64,000 bases of DNA, taken from NCBI RefSeq assembly GCF_013260645.1, contig NZ_CP053921.1, forward strand, positions 868,001-932,000, written 5' to 3'. Under the pieces are notes generated by a model that was given only the letters and a program-made list of their open reading frames with translations, had not been told where the DNA came from and did no database searches. Position numbers and translations under genes: made by a program. The stretch comes from Erythrobacter mangrovi. GTDB lineage: Bacteria > Pseudomonadota > Alphaproteobacteria > Sphingomonadales > Sphingomonadaceae. Numbering within the stretch: position 1 is the stretch's first letter; each line of letters starts with the position of its first letter. This document shows positions 49,640 through 57,076 of this stretch, one piece after another.

Positions 49640-49807
49640 ATGGCGAAGCCCGCAACCGTCAAGATCAAGCTCGTCTCGACCGCCGACACGGGCTTCTACT
49701 ACGTGACGAAGAAGAACCCCCGGAATCACACCGAGAAGTTCACCTTCAAGAAGTACGACCCGATCGCGCGCAAGCACGTCGAGTTCAAGGAAGCCAAGAT
49801 CAAGTAA
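49640..49807 (+). CDS. rpmG: 50S ribosomal protein L33
   Basis: This 55-residue protein is bL33 ([20 protein letters not shown]; ends KEAKIK). It lacks the paired CxxC zinc ligands found in zinc-binding paralogues, so it is the zinc-independent form. It is a component of the large subunit near the E site. Between arfB and this gene are 129 bases with only a short GC-rich hairpin. Confidence 0.96.
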   Translation: MAKPATVKIKLVSTADTGFYYVTKKNPRNHTEKFTFKKYDPIARKHVEFKEAKIK

Positions 49808-49881
49808 GCCGGCCGGATGCTGAACCGTGGGAACTAGCCGGGTTCAGTGATGGTTCAATGCTCCGATACCAATCAAGGAGC

Positions 49882-50544
49882 ATGAGCAACTTGTCTTTCA
49901 CAACCAAACACCCATTGCGCGCCGCGCTGGCTTTATCGCTGGCTGCGGCGCTGCCCGTTTCCGCCATTGTCGCGATCCAGCCCGCCGCAGCCGCTGAGGG
50001 CGACCTCGACAAGGCGGTCGCCGCGCTGCGCGGCATCTCGACCATGAAGGCCGACTTCGTCCAGACCGACCGCAACGGCCAGACCGTTGCGGGAGTGATG
50101 ACGCTCAAGCGCCCCGGCAAGATCCGCTTCGAATACGCCAAGGGCGTGCCGCTGCTGATCGTTTCCAACGGCAAGTCGATGTATCTCGTCGACTACGAGG
50201 TGAGGCAGGTCCAGCGCTGGCCGATCAGCAGCTCGCCCCTCGGCGCACTGCTGGATCCGAGCCGCGACGTGAAAAGATATGGCAAGCTGCTGCCGACGGG
50301 CCATCCCGACGTGATCAGCATCGAGGTGCGCGACACCAGGCATCCCGAATATGGGGTGATCACGCTGATCTTCGCGCGCGACGCGAGCGCACCTGGCGGG
50401 CTGCAGCTGACCCATTGGGTCGCGCTCGATTCGCAGAACAACCGCACCACCGTGCGCCTGCGCAACCAGCGCTACGGCGTGGCCGTGGCGGACAGCGCAT
50501 TCACCTTCCGCGATCCGCGCCGAACGTCCCGTCGACCGGGGTGA
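49882..50544 (+). CDS. lolA: outer-membrane lipoprotein carrier LolA
   Basis: LolA shuttles mature lipoproteins through the periplasm from LolCDE to the outer membrane. The 220-residue protein has a signal peptide ending AAAAEG (about residue 40), followed by ALRGISTMKADFVQTDRNG, typical of LolA, and KRPGKIRFEYAKG. The start is unclear: ATG 49882 lies only one base after AAGGAG, TTG 49891 is spaced 10 bases from it, and ATG 49858 has no clear ribosome-binding site. It is the next gene after rpmG. Confidence 0.88.
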   Translation: MSNLSFTTKHPLRAALALSLAAALPVSAIVAIQPAAAAEGDLDKAVAALRGISTMKADFVQTDRNGQTVAGVMTLKRPGKIRFEYAKGVPLLIVSNGKSMYLVDYEVRQVQRWPISSSPLGALLDPSRDVKRYGKLLPTGHPDVISIEVRDTRHPEYGVITLIFARDASAPGGLQLTHWVALDSQNNRTTVRLRNQRYGVAVADSAFTFRDPRRTSRRPG

Positions 50545-50720
50545 ACGCTTCGACCGTGGTCGGGTGTAAATATGCGACATCCCGCTGTCGGTTGTTCATT
50601 GCGCAGCAAGCCGGACAGGGATAATTTTCCCTTACGAGACGACGCGAGACGGGTTTCCCCCCTGTTGATCCGCTCGCACTGGTTCATCTCGTTCCAAGCG
50701 TGACGAACGCTAACAAGGAA
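50545..50720 (+). other. unassigned intergenic region, possible small RNA
   Basis: This stretch before a strong terminator has no credible reading frame. A promoter-like pair TTGCGC and TAATTT with a 17-base spacer lies near 50600-50625, so a transcript of about 120 bases ending at the terminator is possible. It may equally be a long 3' untranslated region of lolA. I recognise no RNA family. Confidence 0.25.
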
Positions 50721-50755
50721 CCCTCGTGCCATTGCCCCCGGCACGAGGGTTTTTT
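50721..50755 (+). terminator. rho-independent terminator 175 bases after lolA
   Basis: CCCTCGTGCC (50721-50730) pairs perfectly with GGCACGAGGG (50740-50749) around a 9-base loop, followed by six T. It ends plus-strand transcription before the convergent alkaline phosphatase gene. Confidence 0.9.
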
Positions 50756-50766
50756 GCGACCAGTGT

Positions 50767-52185
50767 TCATTCGTCCGGCCAGCCGAGCGCCTTGCGGATC
50801 ACGTTGTAGATCAGGTTCTGTTCCATCACGCCGCGGACCCGCCCGGCGCCCGGTCCGTTGGCGTAAAGCGGGACATCCTCGCCGGCATGGGTTTCCGAAC
50901 CCATCGGCAAGAGCGCCTGCTGATGCGCGGAGATCCCGGTTTCGGGCATCGGACGCTCACCCACCACGGCCCCGGGGCCATTGGCATAGCCAAGCGTGGT
51001 ATAGGGCTTGCCGTCGGCAGCCAGCGCGGGTTCGGCGCCGGTCTCGCCATCATCCTTGGGCGAGACCACCAGGCCGAGGATCGGATTGCCGCGCTGCGGG
51101 TAGCCCGCGATGGTGAAGACATGGCTGTGGTCGGCAGTGACCATGATCAGGGTTTCGACCGGATCGGTATGGTCGATGGCATATTGTACCGCGCGGGCAA
51201 ACTCGACGGCTTCCTCCAGCGCATAGCCAGCCTGGCCCGCGTGATGGCCATGGTCGATCTTCCCGCCTTCGACCATCAGGTAATAGCCATCGGGGTCCTG
51301 CCCCAGCCGCGCGATGGCCGCCGAGGTCATGTCGGTCAGCGTCGGCTCGCTGCTATCGGCCTTGCGATCGACCATGTAGGTCATGTGGCTGGGCGAAAAG
51401 AGGCCGAGCACCGGCTTGTCCATCGGGGCTGCGAGAAGCGCGGCTGCGTTCTCGACATAGGTACCGCCGGTCGCCGCAACCCAGCCCGCCGGGAGATTGG
51501 CCGAAGCATCGAGCCGCTGCCCCTTGCCGGCTTGGCCGAAGAAGGCGGCGCGTCCCCCACCCAGCGCAACGTCGAACGGTTTGCTCACAAGCTGGGCCGC
51601 TATGTCCGCGCAACCGAGGCCGCGCTGCGCCTCGGGGATCACGCTGTCGGCCTCCCAGTCGCGATCGACGCTGCGCGAATAGACCGAGGCCGGGGTCGCA
51701 TGGGTGATTCGCGTCGTACTGACGATCCCCAGCGCCAGGCCGCGCCGCTTGGCCTCTTCGCCCAGCAAGGGGAGCTCGTGCCCGGCGCCGGAGCGGCAAT
51801 CGCCATTGTGCGTTTCAGGGCCATAGCCAAGCATGCCGATCTTCGTCTTGCGCCCGGTATGCATGGCCGATGCCGTCCCCGCACTGTCCGGCACCTGGGC
51901 ATTGGTATTGTAGGTCTTGACCAGCGCGACGTGCTCGAACGTCTCGAAAGGCAGGACGTATTCCTCACCTGTCTGCCCGAGCTTTTGCCCGGCATGAATC
52001 CGCGTTGCCGTAACGGTCGAGACACCCATGCCGTCACCGATGAAGAGGATCACGTTCTTCGCCCGGGGCGCCTCGCTCACCACCTCGATGGCGGGCTGAG
52101 GAACTTCTTGCGCCATGGTGGCGGTGCACGCGGTCAGCGCCAGCGCAGCCATACCGGTAGCCAGGCGAAGTGTACGGATTGTCAT
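50767..52185 (-). CDS. alkaline phosphatase, probable lipoprotein
   Basis: This 472-residue enzyme hydrolyses phosphate monoesters outside the cytoplasm. The catalytic Ser101 is in VPDSAGTASAMHTG. Metal ligands are seen in ILFIGDGMG, MVEGGKIDHGHHAG and VTADHSHV. The N terminus has a lipobox LTAC with Cys20, suggesting a lipid anchor rather than a free periplasmic enzyme. ATG 52185 has GAGGAGA upstream and begins the signal sequence. No Pho-box-like repeat is obvious in the 102-base gap to xthA. Confidence 0.92.
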   Translation of the reverse strand: MTIRTLRLATGMAALALTACTATMAQEVPQPAIEVVSEAPRAKNVILFIGDGMGVSTVTATRIHAGQKLGQTGEEYVLPFETFEHVALVKTYNTNAQVPDSAGTASAMHTGRKTKIGMLGYGPETHNGDCRSGAGHELPLLGEEAKRRGLALGIVSTTRITHATPASVYSRSVDRDWEADSVIPEAQRGLGCADIAAQLVSKPFDVALGGGRAAFFGQAGKGQRLDASANLPAGWVAATGGTYVENAAALLAAPMDKPVLGLFSPSHMTYMVDRKADSSEPTLTDMTSAAIARLGQDPDGYYLMVEGGKIDHGHHAGQAGYALEEAVEFARAVQYAIDHTDPVETLIMVTADHSHVFTIAGYPQRGNPILGLVVSPKDDGETGAEPALAADGKPYTTLGYANGPGAVVGERPMPETGISAHQQALLPMGSETHAGEDVPLYANGPGAGRVRGVMEQNLIYNVIRKALGWPDE

Positions 52186-52287
52186 GCAGTGTCTCCTCGA
52201 ACTCCGAATACCTGCCCTATATCGAACCTTTGCAATACGGAACTGTGACGCTTGCCGCAGGCTTGTCGCTCGCCTAACCCCCGCGCC

Positions 52288-53085
52288 ATGGTCACTGTCG
52301 CAACCTGGAACATCAACTCGGTCCGCCTGCGGATGCCGATCGTCGAACGCTTCTTGCAGGAGCAATCCCCTGATATCCTGTGCCTGCAGGAGATCAAATG
52401 CCAGGAGCAGCAGTTCCCCTACGAAGCCTTCCGCGCGCTCGGCTACGAGCATTTCGCGGTGCATGGGCAGAAGGGCTATCACGGCGTCGCAACCGTCGGG
52501 AAAGTACCCTTCAAGGAATTCTCCCGCCACGATTGGCAGGACAATGGCGAGGCGCGCCACGTCGGGGTTGAGCTAACCGATCCAGGCATGCAGGGCATGG
52601 TGGTGGAAAACGTCTATGTCCCCGCCGGCGGCGACGAACCCGATCGCACGATCAATCCCAAATTCGGGCAGAAGCTCGATTTTCTCGATCGCATGACTCG
52701 TTGGGCCGAAACGATCGACCGGCCCACGCTGATCGTCGGCGACTTCAACATCGCGCCGCTCGCAAGCGATGTCTGGGATCACAAGGCCCTGCTCAAGGTG
52801 GTCAGCCACACCCCGCTCGAGGTCGAAACGCTGCAGCGCTTCATGGACGCGCATGGCTGGGCGGATATCGGGCGCGAACACATCAAGGCACCCGAACGTT
52901 ATTACAGCTGGTGGAGCTATCGCGCGAAGGACTGGAAGGCGAACGATCGCGGCCGCCGCCTCGACCATATGTGGGCAAGCCCCGAACTGGCGAAAGAGGC
53001 GACCGGCCATTCGGTCCACGAATATGCGCGCGACTGGGACAAGCCATCGGATCACGTGCCGCTGGTGACGGAGTTCACCCTCTGA
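52288..53085 (+). CDS. xthA: exodeoxyribonuclease III
   Basis: This 265-residue enzyme acts in base-excision repair as an AP endonuclease and 3'-5' exonuclease. Family motifs are ATWNINSVRLR (metal and active-site Asn), LCLQEIKCQ (metal Glu), VGDFNIAP (Asp and Asn), RLDHMWAS and the final catalytic His in SDHVPLV. ATG 52288 begins the conserved domain. Its stop lies within the proposed CTG start of ribA. Confidence 0.94.
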   Translation: MVTVATWNINSVRLRMPIVERFLQEQSPDILCLQEIKCQEQQFPYEAFRALGYEHFAVHGQKGYHGVATVGKVPFKEFSRHDWQDNGEARHVGVELTDPGMQGMVVENVYVPAGGDEPDRTINPKFGQKLDFLDRMTRWAETIDRPTLIVGDFNIAPLASDVWDHKALLKVVSHTPLEVETLQRFMDAHGWADIGREHIKAPERYYSWWSYRAKDWKANDRGRRLDHMWASPELAKEATGHSVHEYARDWDKPSDHVPLVTEFTL

Positions 53086-54155
53086 GCGAGGCCACGCCCT
53101 CCTATTCCCCCGCCCGGCGGGCGGCGCAGGCGGTCGACGCGCTGCGCCATGGATGGCCACTGGTAATCGCGGGGGCACCACTGCTCCAGCCGGTGGAAAC
53201 GGCCTTCGGCGATCTCAGCGGCGATGCGATGCTGCTTTCGGCGAGCCGTGCGGCGACGCTCAAGCTTGCCAACCAGATCGAAGCCGCCGTGCCGCGCCAG
53301 CCAGTACTGATGCGGGCTGCCGATCCCTTCGATCTGCCGCTTGCGCTGGCAGTGGCAGACCCCGCGCTCGACATGGAGAACCCGCTCAAGGGCCCCTTCA
53401 AGGCCTTGCCGCTCGCCTGGGAAGAGCAGGCGCGCGCGGCGCTTGAGCTGGCGCGCATGGCAGGAATCCTCCCCGCTTTCCTCGTCGATCCGCGCGGCGT
53501 AGGCGAGCCGGTAACACTCGAGGCAAGCGACGTCGCGGCCTATGCCGATGCCACGCGGCTGCAGATCGCCACGCGAGCGAAATTGCCAGTGGTGGCAGCA
53601 GAGGGCGCCCGCATCGTCGCCTTCCGCAGCCCCGACGACACGCGCGAGCATGTCGCACTGATGATCGGCCAGCAGAACGCCGAACGCCCGCCGCTGGTTC
53701 GGCTGCACTCCGAATGCCTCACCGGCGATATCCTCGGCAGCCTCAAGTGCGATTGCGGGCCGCAGCTCGACGCAGCGCTCCATGCAATGGCGGAGGAAGC
53801 GGGCAAGGGCGGTTGGGGTGTCCTGCTCTACCTCAGGCAGGAAGGGCGCGGGATCGGCCTGGTCAACAAGCTCAGGGCCTATCGCCTGCAGGACCAGGGT
53901 TTCGATACGGTCGATGCCAACACCCGGCTTGGCCTGCCCGACGAAGCGCGCGATTTTCCCATTGCGGCGCGCATGCTCGAATTGCTCGGCGTTCGCGCCA
54001 TCCGGTTGATGACCAACAACCCGGCCAAGGTCGCCGCGGTCGAGGGCGAGGGCGTGACCGTTGCCGAGCGCGTACCGCATGCGCTTCCCGACAATCCGCA
54101 CAACGCCCGCTATCTCGCCACCAAGCGCGACCGCGCGGGCCACCTGCTGCCTTGA
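53082..54155 (+). CDS. ribA: GTP cyclohydrolase II, apparent CTG start
   Basis: RibA opens GTP to start riboflavin synthesis. The C-terminal half holds the zinc cysteines Cys212, Cys223 and Cys225 (SECLTGDILGSLKCDCG) and YLRQEGRGIGLVNK. The N-terminal 180 residues resemble a degenerate DHBP synthase (RibB) domain without its acidic metal site. No ATG, GTG or TTG occurs in frame near the start. CTG 53082 overlaps the xthA stop (CTGA), has GGAG 9 bases upstream, and begins just ahead of the conserved SPARRAAQAVDALRHGWP segment. The protein is then 357 residues. Confidence 0.9.
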   Translation: MSEATPSYSPARRAAQAVDALRHGWPLVIAGAPLLQPVETAFGDLSGDAMLLSASRAATLKLANQIEAAVPRQPVLMRAADPFDLPLALAVADPALDMENPLKGPFKALPLAWEEQARAALELARMAGILPAFLVDPRGVGEPVTLEASDVAAYADATRLQIATRAKLPVVAAEGARIVAFRSPDDTREHVALMIGQQNAERPPLVRLHSECLTGDILGSLKCDCGPQLDAALHAMAEEAGKGGWGVLLYLRQEGRGIGLVNKLRAYRLQDQGFDTVDANTRLGLPDEARDFPIAARMLELLGVRAIRLMTNNPAKVAAVEGEGVTVAERVPHALPDNPHNARYLATKRDRAGHLLP

Positions 54156-54652
54156 ACACGATCGCGATCCGGCCCGAGCGCGAGGGCGATGTAGCGACCA
54201 TCCACACGCTCACCGAGACCGCCTTTCGCGACATGCCGTTCAGCGATGGCGACGAGCAGCACCTTGTCGATCGCCTGCGCGGCGATGGGGACTTGACCCT
54301 GTCGCTGGTGGCAGAGGATGCCAGTCGGATAGTCGGTCACATTGCCTTCTCTCCCGTGACGATTACCGACGGGAGCAAGCATTGGTTCGGCCTGGGGCCT
54401 GTGAGCGTATGGCCCGAACTGCATGCGCAAGGCATCGGATCGGCGTTGATCCGTCGGGGCATCGCCGAGCTGCAGGAACGGGGGGCAGGGGGCATCGTCC
54501 TGCTCGGCAGTCCCGACTACTACGGCCGCTTCGGCTTCGTGCACGATCCCGCGCTGACCTATCCCGGGCCGCCTCCAGAATACTTCCAGCGACTGGTCCT
54601 CGCGGGTCCTGCGCCCAGTGGTGTCGTCAGCTATGCCAAAGGCTTTGGTTAG
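54152..54652 (+). CDS. GNAT-family N-acetyltransferase
   Basis: This 166-residue acetyltransferase of the YhbS type has the acetyl-CoA motif HAQGIGSALIRRG and the downstream VLLGSPDYYGRFGF. The substrate is unknown. It starts at TTG within the ribA stop (TTGA, 54152-54155), so it is coupled to ribA. Its stop overlaps the convergent beta-helix gene by 4 bases. Confidence 0.87.
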   Translation: MNTIAIRPEREGDVATIHTLTETAFRDMPFSDGDEQHLVDRLRGDGDLTLSLVAEDASRIVGHIAFSPVTITDGSKHWFGLGPVSVWPELHAQGIGSALIRRGIAELQERGAGGIVLLGSPDYYGRFGFVHDPALTYPGPPPEYFQRLVLAGPAPSGVVSYAKGFG

Positions 54653-55628
54653 CGTCGTTCGTAGCGCTTGAGCCCGGGGCCCAGTGCGTTGTCGCCAAGC
54701 ACCAGGCGATCGCCGGTCCAGTCGGCGACGAAAGCCGGGGAGCGACGCAGACCTGGGGCGAGGCGTGCGTCATTGCCCTCTATCACCAGCCCGTCGGCAC
54801 TATGGTGCGCACCCTCCGCACCGATGGCGATAAAGGCAGACCAGTTCTCCTTATCCGCCCCTTGCACGAACCAGTTACCGCGGATTGCCCCGCCCGCTCC
54901 ATTGGGCAAGTCGATCATGTATTTGGTGCCATGCCCGTTGGCATCGTCGAAGCTGCAGTTCTCGATGACGGTGCGCGACGCGCGAGACTTGAGGTAGTGC
55001 CCCCCGGTTCCCTGTTCGAAGCGGCTGCGCGTTACCCTGAGTCTGCCATAGTCACCGACGTAGATTGAATGGGCGCAACCACCCGAATTCTCGCAGGTGC
55101 CGAGCCGGGTGAACGTCGACTTGTCGACGATGAGCTCGCTATCGATGCCATTGCTGGTCATGATCCCCTGCTGGCTGTCGCGGAACCAGCTCTGGGAGAC
55201 GGTGAGTGGGCCTTTTTCCAGCCGAATACCGGCACCGTTGCCGTCGCGCACCGTGATATCGGCAAAGACGAGGCCTTCGACCAGGGCGCCACGGCCGCGG
55301 AGTACCAACGAGGCCTTGCCTTCGCAGGCCACGCCACCGAGCAGCGCCGTGCCCGGTACCGCCGCACGATAGGTAACAAAGCCTCCGCGCTGAACCGCGC
55401 AATCGCGCCAATTGCCCGCGGCGATTTCGATGGTCCCGCTGCCATCGCCGATCGCGTCAACCGCTTCCTGGAGCGTGGCATAGCCGCGACCGCTTTCGCG
55501 CACCGTGAAGCTCGCCTCGCTTACGCCTTGTGCAAGCGGCGCGGCGAGAGGGACGATGCCAATGCGAAGGTCGCGAGAGCCCCCATAGTCAGACGGTGCA
55601 GGCGTCGCGCACGGTAGGATAGAGTCAT
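54649..55628 (-). CDS. exported right-handed parallel beta-helix protein, with apparent one-base frameshift
   Basis: The main frame (54649 to about 55545) reads as a beta-helix protein: YATLQEAVDAIGDG, RGALVEGLVFADITV, QQGIMTSNG and GNWFVQG are typical coil repeats. Its only canonical start is GTG 55503, which has no ribosome-binding site and no signal peptide. ATG 55628, overlapping the previous stop (ATGA), starts a clear signal peptide (MTLSYRARRLHRLTMGALAT) in a different frame that stops at 55521. Reading back one base in the GC-rich tract near 55537-55547 joins the two into a normal exported protein. This is either a real one-base deletion, a sequencing error, or a programmed -1 shift. 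Confidence 0.75.
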
Positions 55629-55885
55629 TCCTCGTCGCCCCAGCGCCATCGCCAGCCGCCCCGGGTCTTGCGCGCCGAGATCATAATGAGGGCAATCGTG
55701 GCGGCGAGGAAGATGGCGAAGGCGGTGGCCCCGCCGATTGCGGCGTCCCATTCGATCAGCAGGGCGCACAGACCAAGGACGAGCAGATACCCCGACAGCA
55801 AGGCCCAACCCTCCCGCGCGATCGGCAGGCCTGCACCATATCCATACCGCTTCGGTGCGAACCAGGCGTTGTCATCCTCGCTCAT
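55625..55885 (-). CDS. small membrane protein of unknown function
   Basis: This 86-residue protein has two hydrophobic helices (about 28-46 and 51-69) between an N-terminal MSEDDNAWFAPKRYGYG and a basic, Trp-rich tail (RGGWRWRWGDEE). I do not recognise a named family. ATG 55885 has AAGGAG 7 bases upstream. It lies one base after the ribbon-helix-helix gene, and its stop overlaps the start of the beta-helix gene, so it sits inside a tight operon. Confidence 0.75.
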   Translation of the reverse strand: MSEDDNAWFAPKRYGYGAGLPIAREGWALLSGYLLVLGLCALLIEWDAAIGGATAFAIFLAATIALIMISARKTRGGWRWRWGDEE

Positions 55886-55886
55886 C

Positions 55887-56078
55887 TCAGTTCTCCTTCG
55901 CCGGCCGCCCACGCTTGGCTGGCCTGCTGACGGGAATTTCGATACCGCGCCTGGCCAGCGCCTCGCGCAGCAGGATCTCGATCTGGGCGTTGGCGCTTCG
56001 CAATTCGTCCGCCGCCAACCGTTCGACCGCGGCGTGAACCGCAGGATCGAGACGGAGGGCGAAGGCTTTCTTCTGCAT
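55887..56078 (-). CDS. Arc-like ribbon-helix-helix DNA-binding protein
   Basis: This 63-residue protein has the ribbon-helix-helix pattern: a beta strand KKAFALRLDP, helix A (VHAAVERLAADEL) and helix B (SANAQIEILLREALARRG), followed by a Lys/Arg tail. Such proteins bind palindromic operators as dimers of dimers. The gene lies 24 bases after the SPFH gene. A 32-bp palindrome covers the -10 region of the operon, so it is a good candidate autorepressor. No toxin-like partner is evident. Confidence 0.82.
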   Translation of the reverse strand: MQKKAFALRLDPAVHAAVERLAADELRSANAQIEILLREALARRGIEIPVSRPAKRGRPAKEN

Positions 56079-56102
56079 TGCGTCGGACCCGTTGCGCGTG
56101 GG

Positions 56103-57014
56103 TCAATATAGCGAACCGGCGTTGACCACCGGGCTTGCCTCGCGATCGCCGCAAAGCACGACCATCAGGTTCGAGACCATGGCCGCCTTGCGCTCGTCAT
56201 CGAGGTCGACGATCCCATCATTGGCCAGCTTGGCGAGCGCATCCTCGACCATGCCGACTGCGCCAATCACGACCTTCTGGCGCGCGGCGATCACCGCATC
56301 GGCCTGCTGGCGGCGAAGCATCGCCCCGGCGATCTCCGGTGCATAGGCAAGGTGGGTCAGGCCGGCCTCGTCAACCAGGATGCCCGCCACCTTCAGGCGA
56401 TCGTTCAGCTCGACCAGAAGCTCGTGATTGACCACATCGCCGCTGCCGCGCAGCGTCACTTCCTCATTCTCGAAGTCGTCATAGGGATGGCGCGAACCCA
56501 CCGTACGCAATCCCGCTTCGATCTGGATGTTCACGAACTGCTTGTAATCATCGACATCGAAACTTGCCTGTGCGGTATCGGCGACGCGCCAAACCACGTT
56601 GCAGGCGATCTCGATCGGGTTGCCCCGCTTGTCGTTGATCTTGACCCGTTCGGAATGGATGTTGTGCGCACGGGCCGAAATCTTCTTGCGCCCGATCCAC
56701 GGCCAGACCCACCGCAGGCCTTCGGTCCGTTCGGTACCCTTATACTCGCCGAACAGGGTCAGCACCGTGGCCTGGTTGGGCTGGATCATGAAGAAACCGG
56801 CCGCGACGAAGATGGACGCGAGGAGGGGGCCCATCAGGAGGCCCAGGAACAGTAGCTTGTCGAACTTGGTAGCCCCGGAAGGCGGAAGGTTCGAGGTGAA
56901 GTCCCACACCACCAGCACGATGAGGAGGAGAAGCACAAGCAGCATCAGATAGCCGCTGAAGCTGGAGCCGGCATATTCCCGGCTGGTCTTCATCCCCTTG
57001 AGTTCAACTGACAT
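56103..57014 (-). CDS. SPFH (band 7/stomatin-like) domain membrane protein
   Basis: This 303-residue protein has two N-terminal hydrophobic segments (about 20-42 and 54-76) followed by an SPFH domain (MIQPNQATVLTLFGEYKGTE at about 77-96, then IEIACNVVWRVADTAQ). The C-terminal part is a helical oligomerisation region rich in Ala and Gln (RRQQADAVIAARQKVV). SPFH proteins form cage-like membrane microdomain scaffolds and often regulate proteases. ATG 57014 has GGGAG about 9 bases upstream. It leads the four-gene operon with the ribbon-helix-helix, small membrane and beta-helix genes. Confidence 0.9.
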   Translation of the reverse strand: MSVELKGMKTSREYAGSSFSGYLMLLVLLLLIVLVVWDFTSNLPPSGATKFDKLLFLGLLMGPLLASIFVAAGFFMIQPNQATVLTLFGEYKGTERTEGLRWVWPWIGRKKISARAHNIHSERVKINDKRGNPIEIACNVVWRVADTAQASFDVDDYKQFVNIQIEAGLRTVGSRHPYDDFENEEVTLRGSGDVVNHELLVELNDRLKVAGILVDEAGLTHLAYAPEIAGAMLRRQQADAVIAARQKVVIGAVGMVEDALAKLANDGIVDLDDERKAAMVSNLMVVLCGDREASPVVNAGSLY

Positions 57015-57028
57015 AGCGAATCACTCCC

Positions 57029-57060
57029 ACGATATAAATCTGATATCATATTTATATCGT
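57029..57060. promoter_or_regulatory. 32-bp palindromic operator upstream of the SPFH operon
   Basis: ACGATATAAAT and ATTTATATCGT flank a central CTGATATCAT; 15 of 16 symmetric pairs match. The element is strikingly AT-rich against the surrounding GC-rich sequence. It covers the predicted -10 region and transcription start of the SPFH gene, the position expected for a repressor site. Confidence 0.8.
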
Positions 57061-57076
57061 TTGTAATGGGAGTCAA
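57049..57076 (-). promoter_or_regulatory. predicted promoter of the SPFH operon
   Basis: On the minus strand TTGACT (57071-57076) and TAAATA (57049-57054) are separated by 16 bases, close to the sigma-70 consensus. The -35 box overlaps the recQ stop codon. The -10 lies inside the right arm of the 32-bp palindrome. Confidence 0.6.

Noticed and set aside
55501..55503. GTG as start of the beta-helix protein
   Set aside because: It leaves no signal peptide or ribosome-binding site, whereas ATG 55628 is coupled to the previous gene and encodes a signal peptide in the shifted frame.
55887..56078. Antitoxin of a toxin-antitoxin pair
   Set aside because: The ribbon-helix-helix fold fits, but the neighbouring 86-residue protein is a two-helix membrane protein with no known toxin fold, and the genes belong to an SPFH operon.
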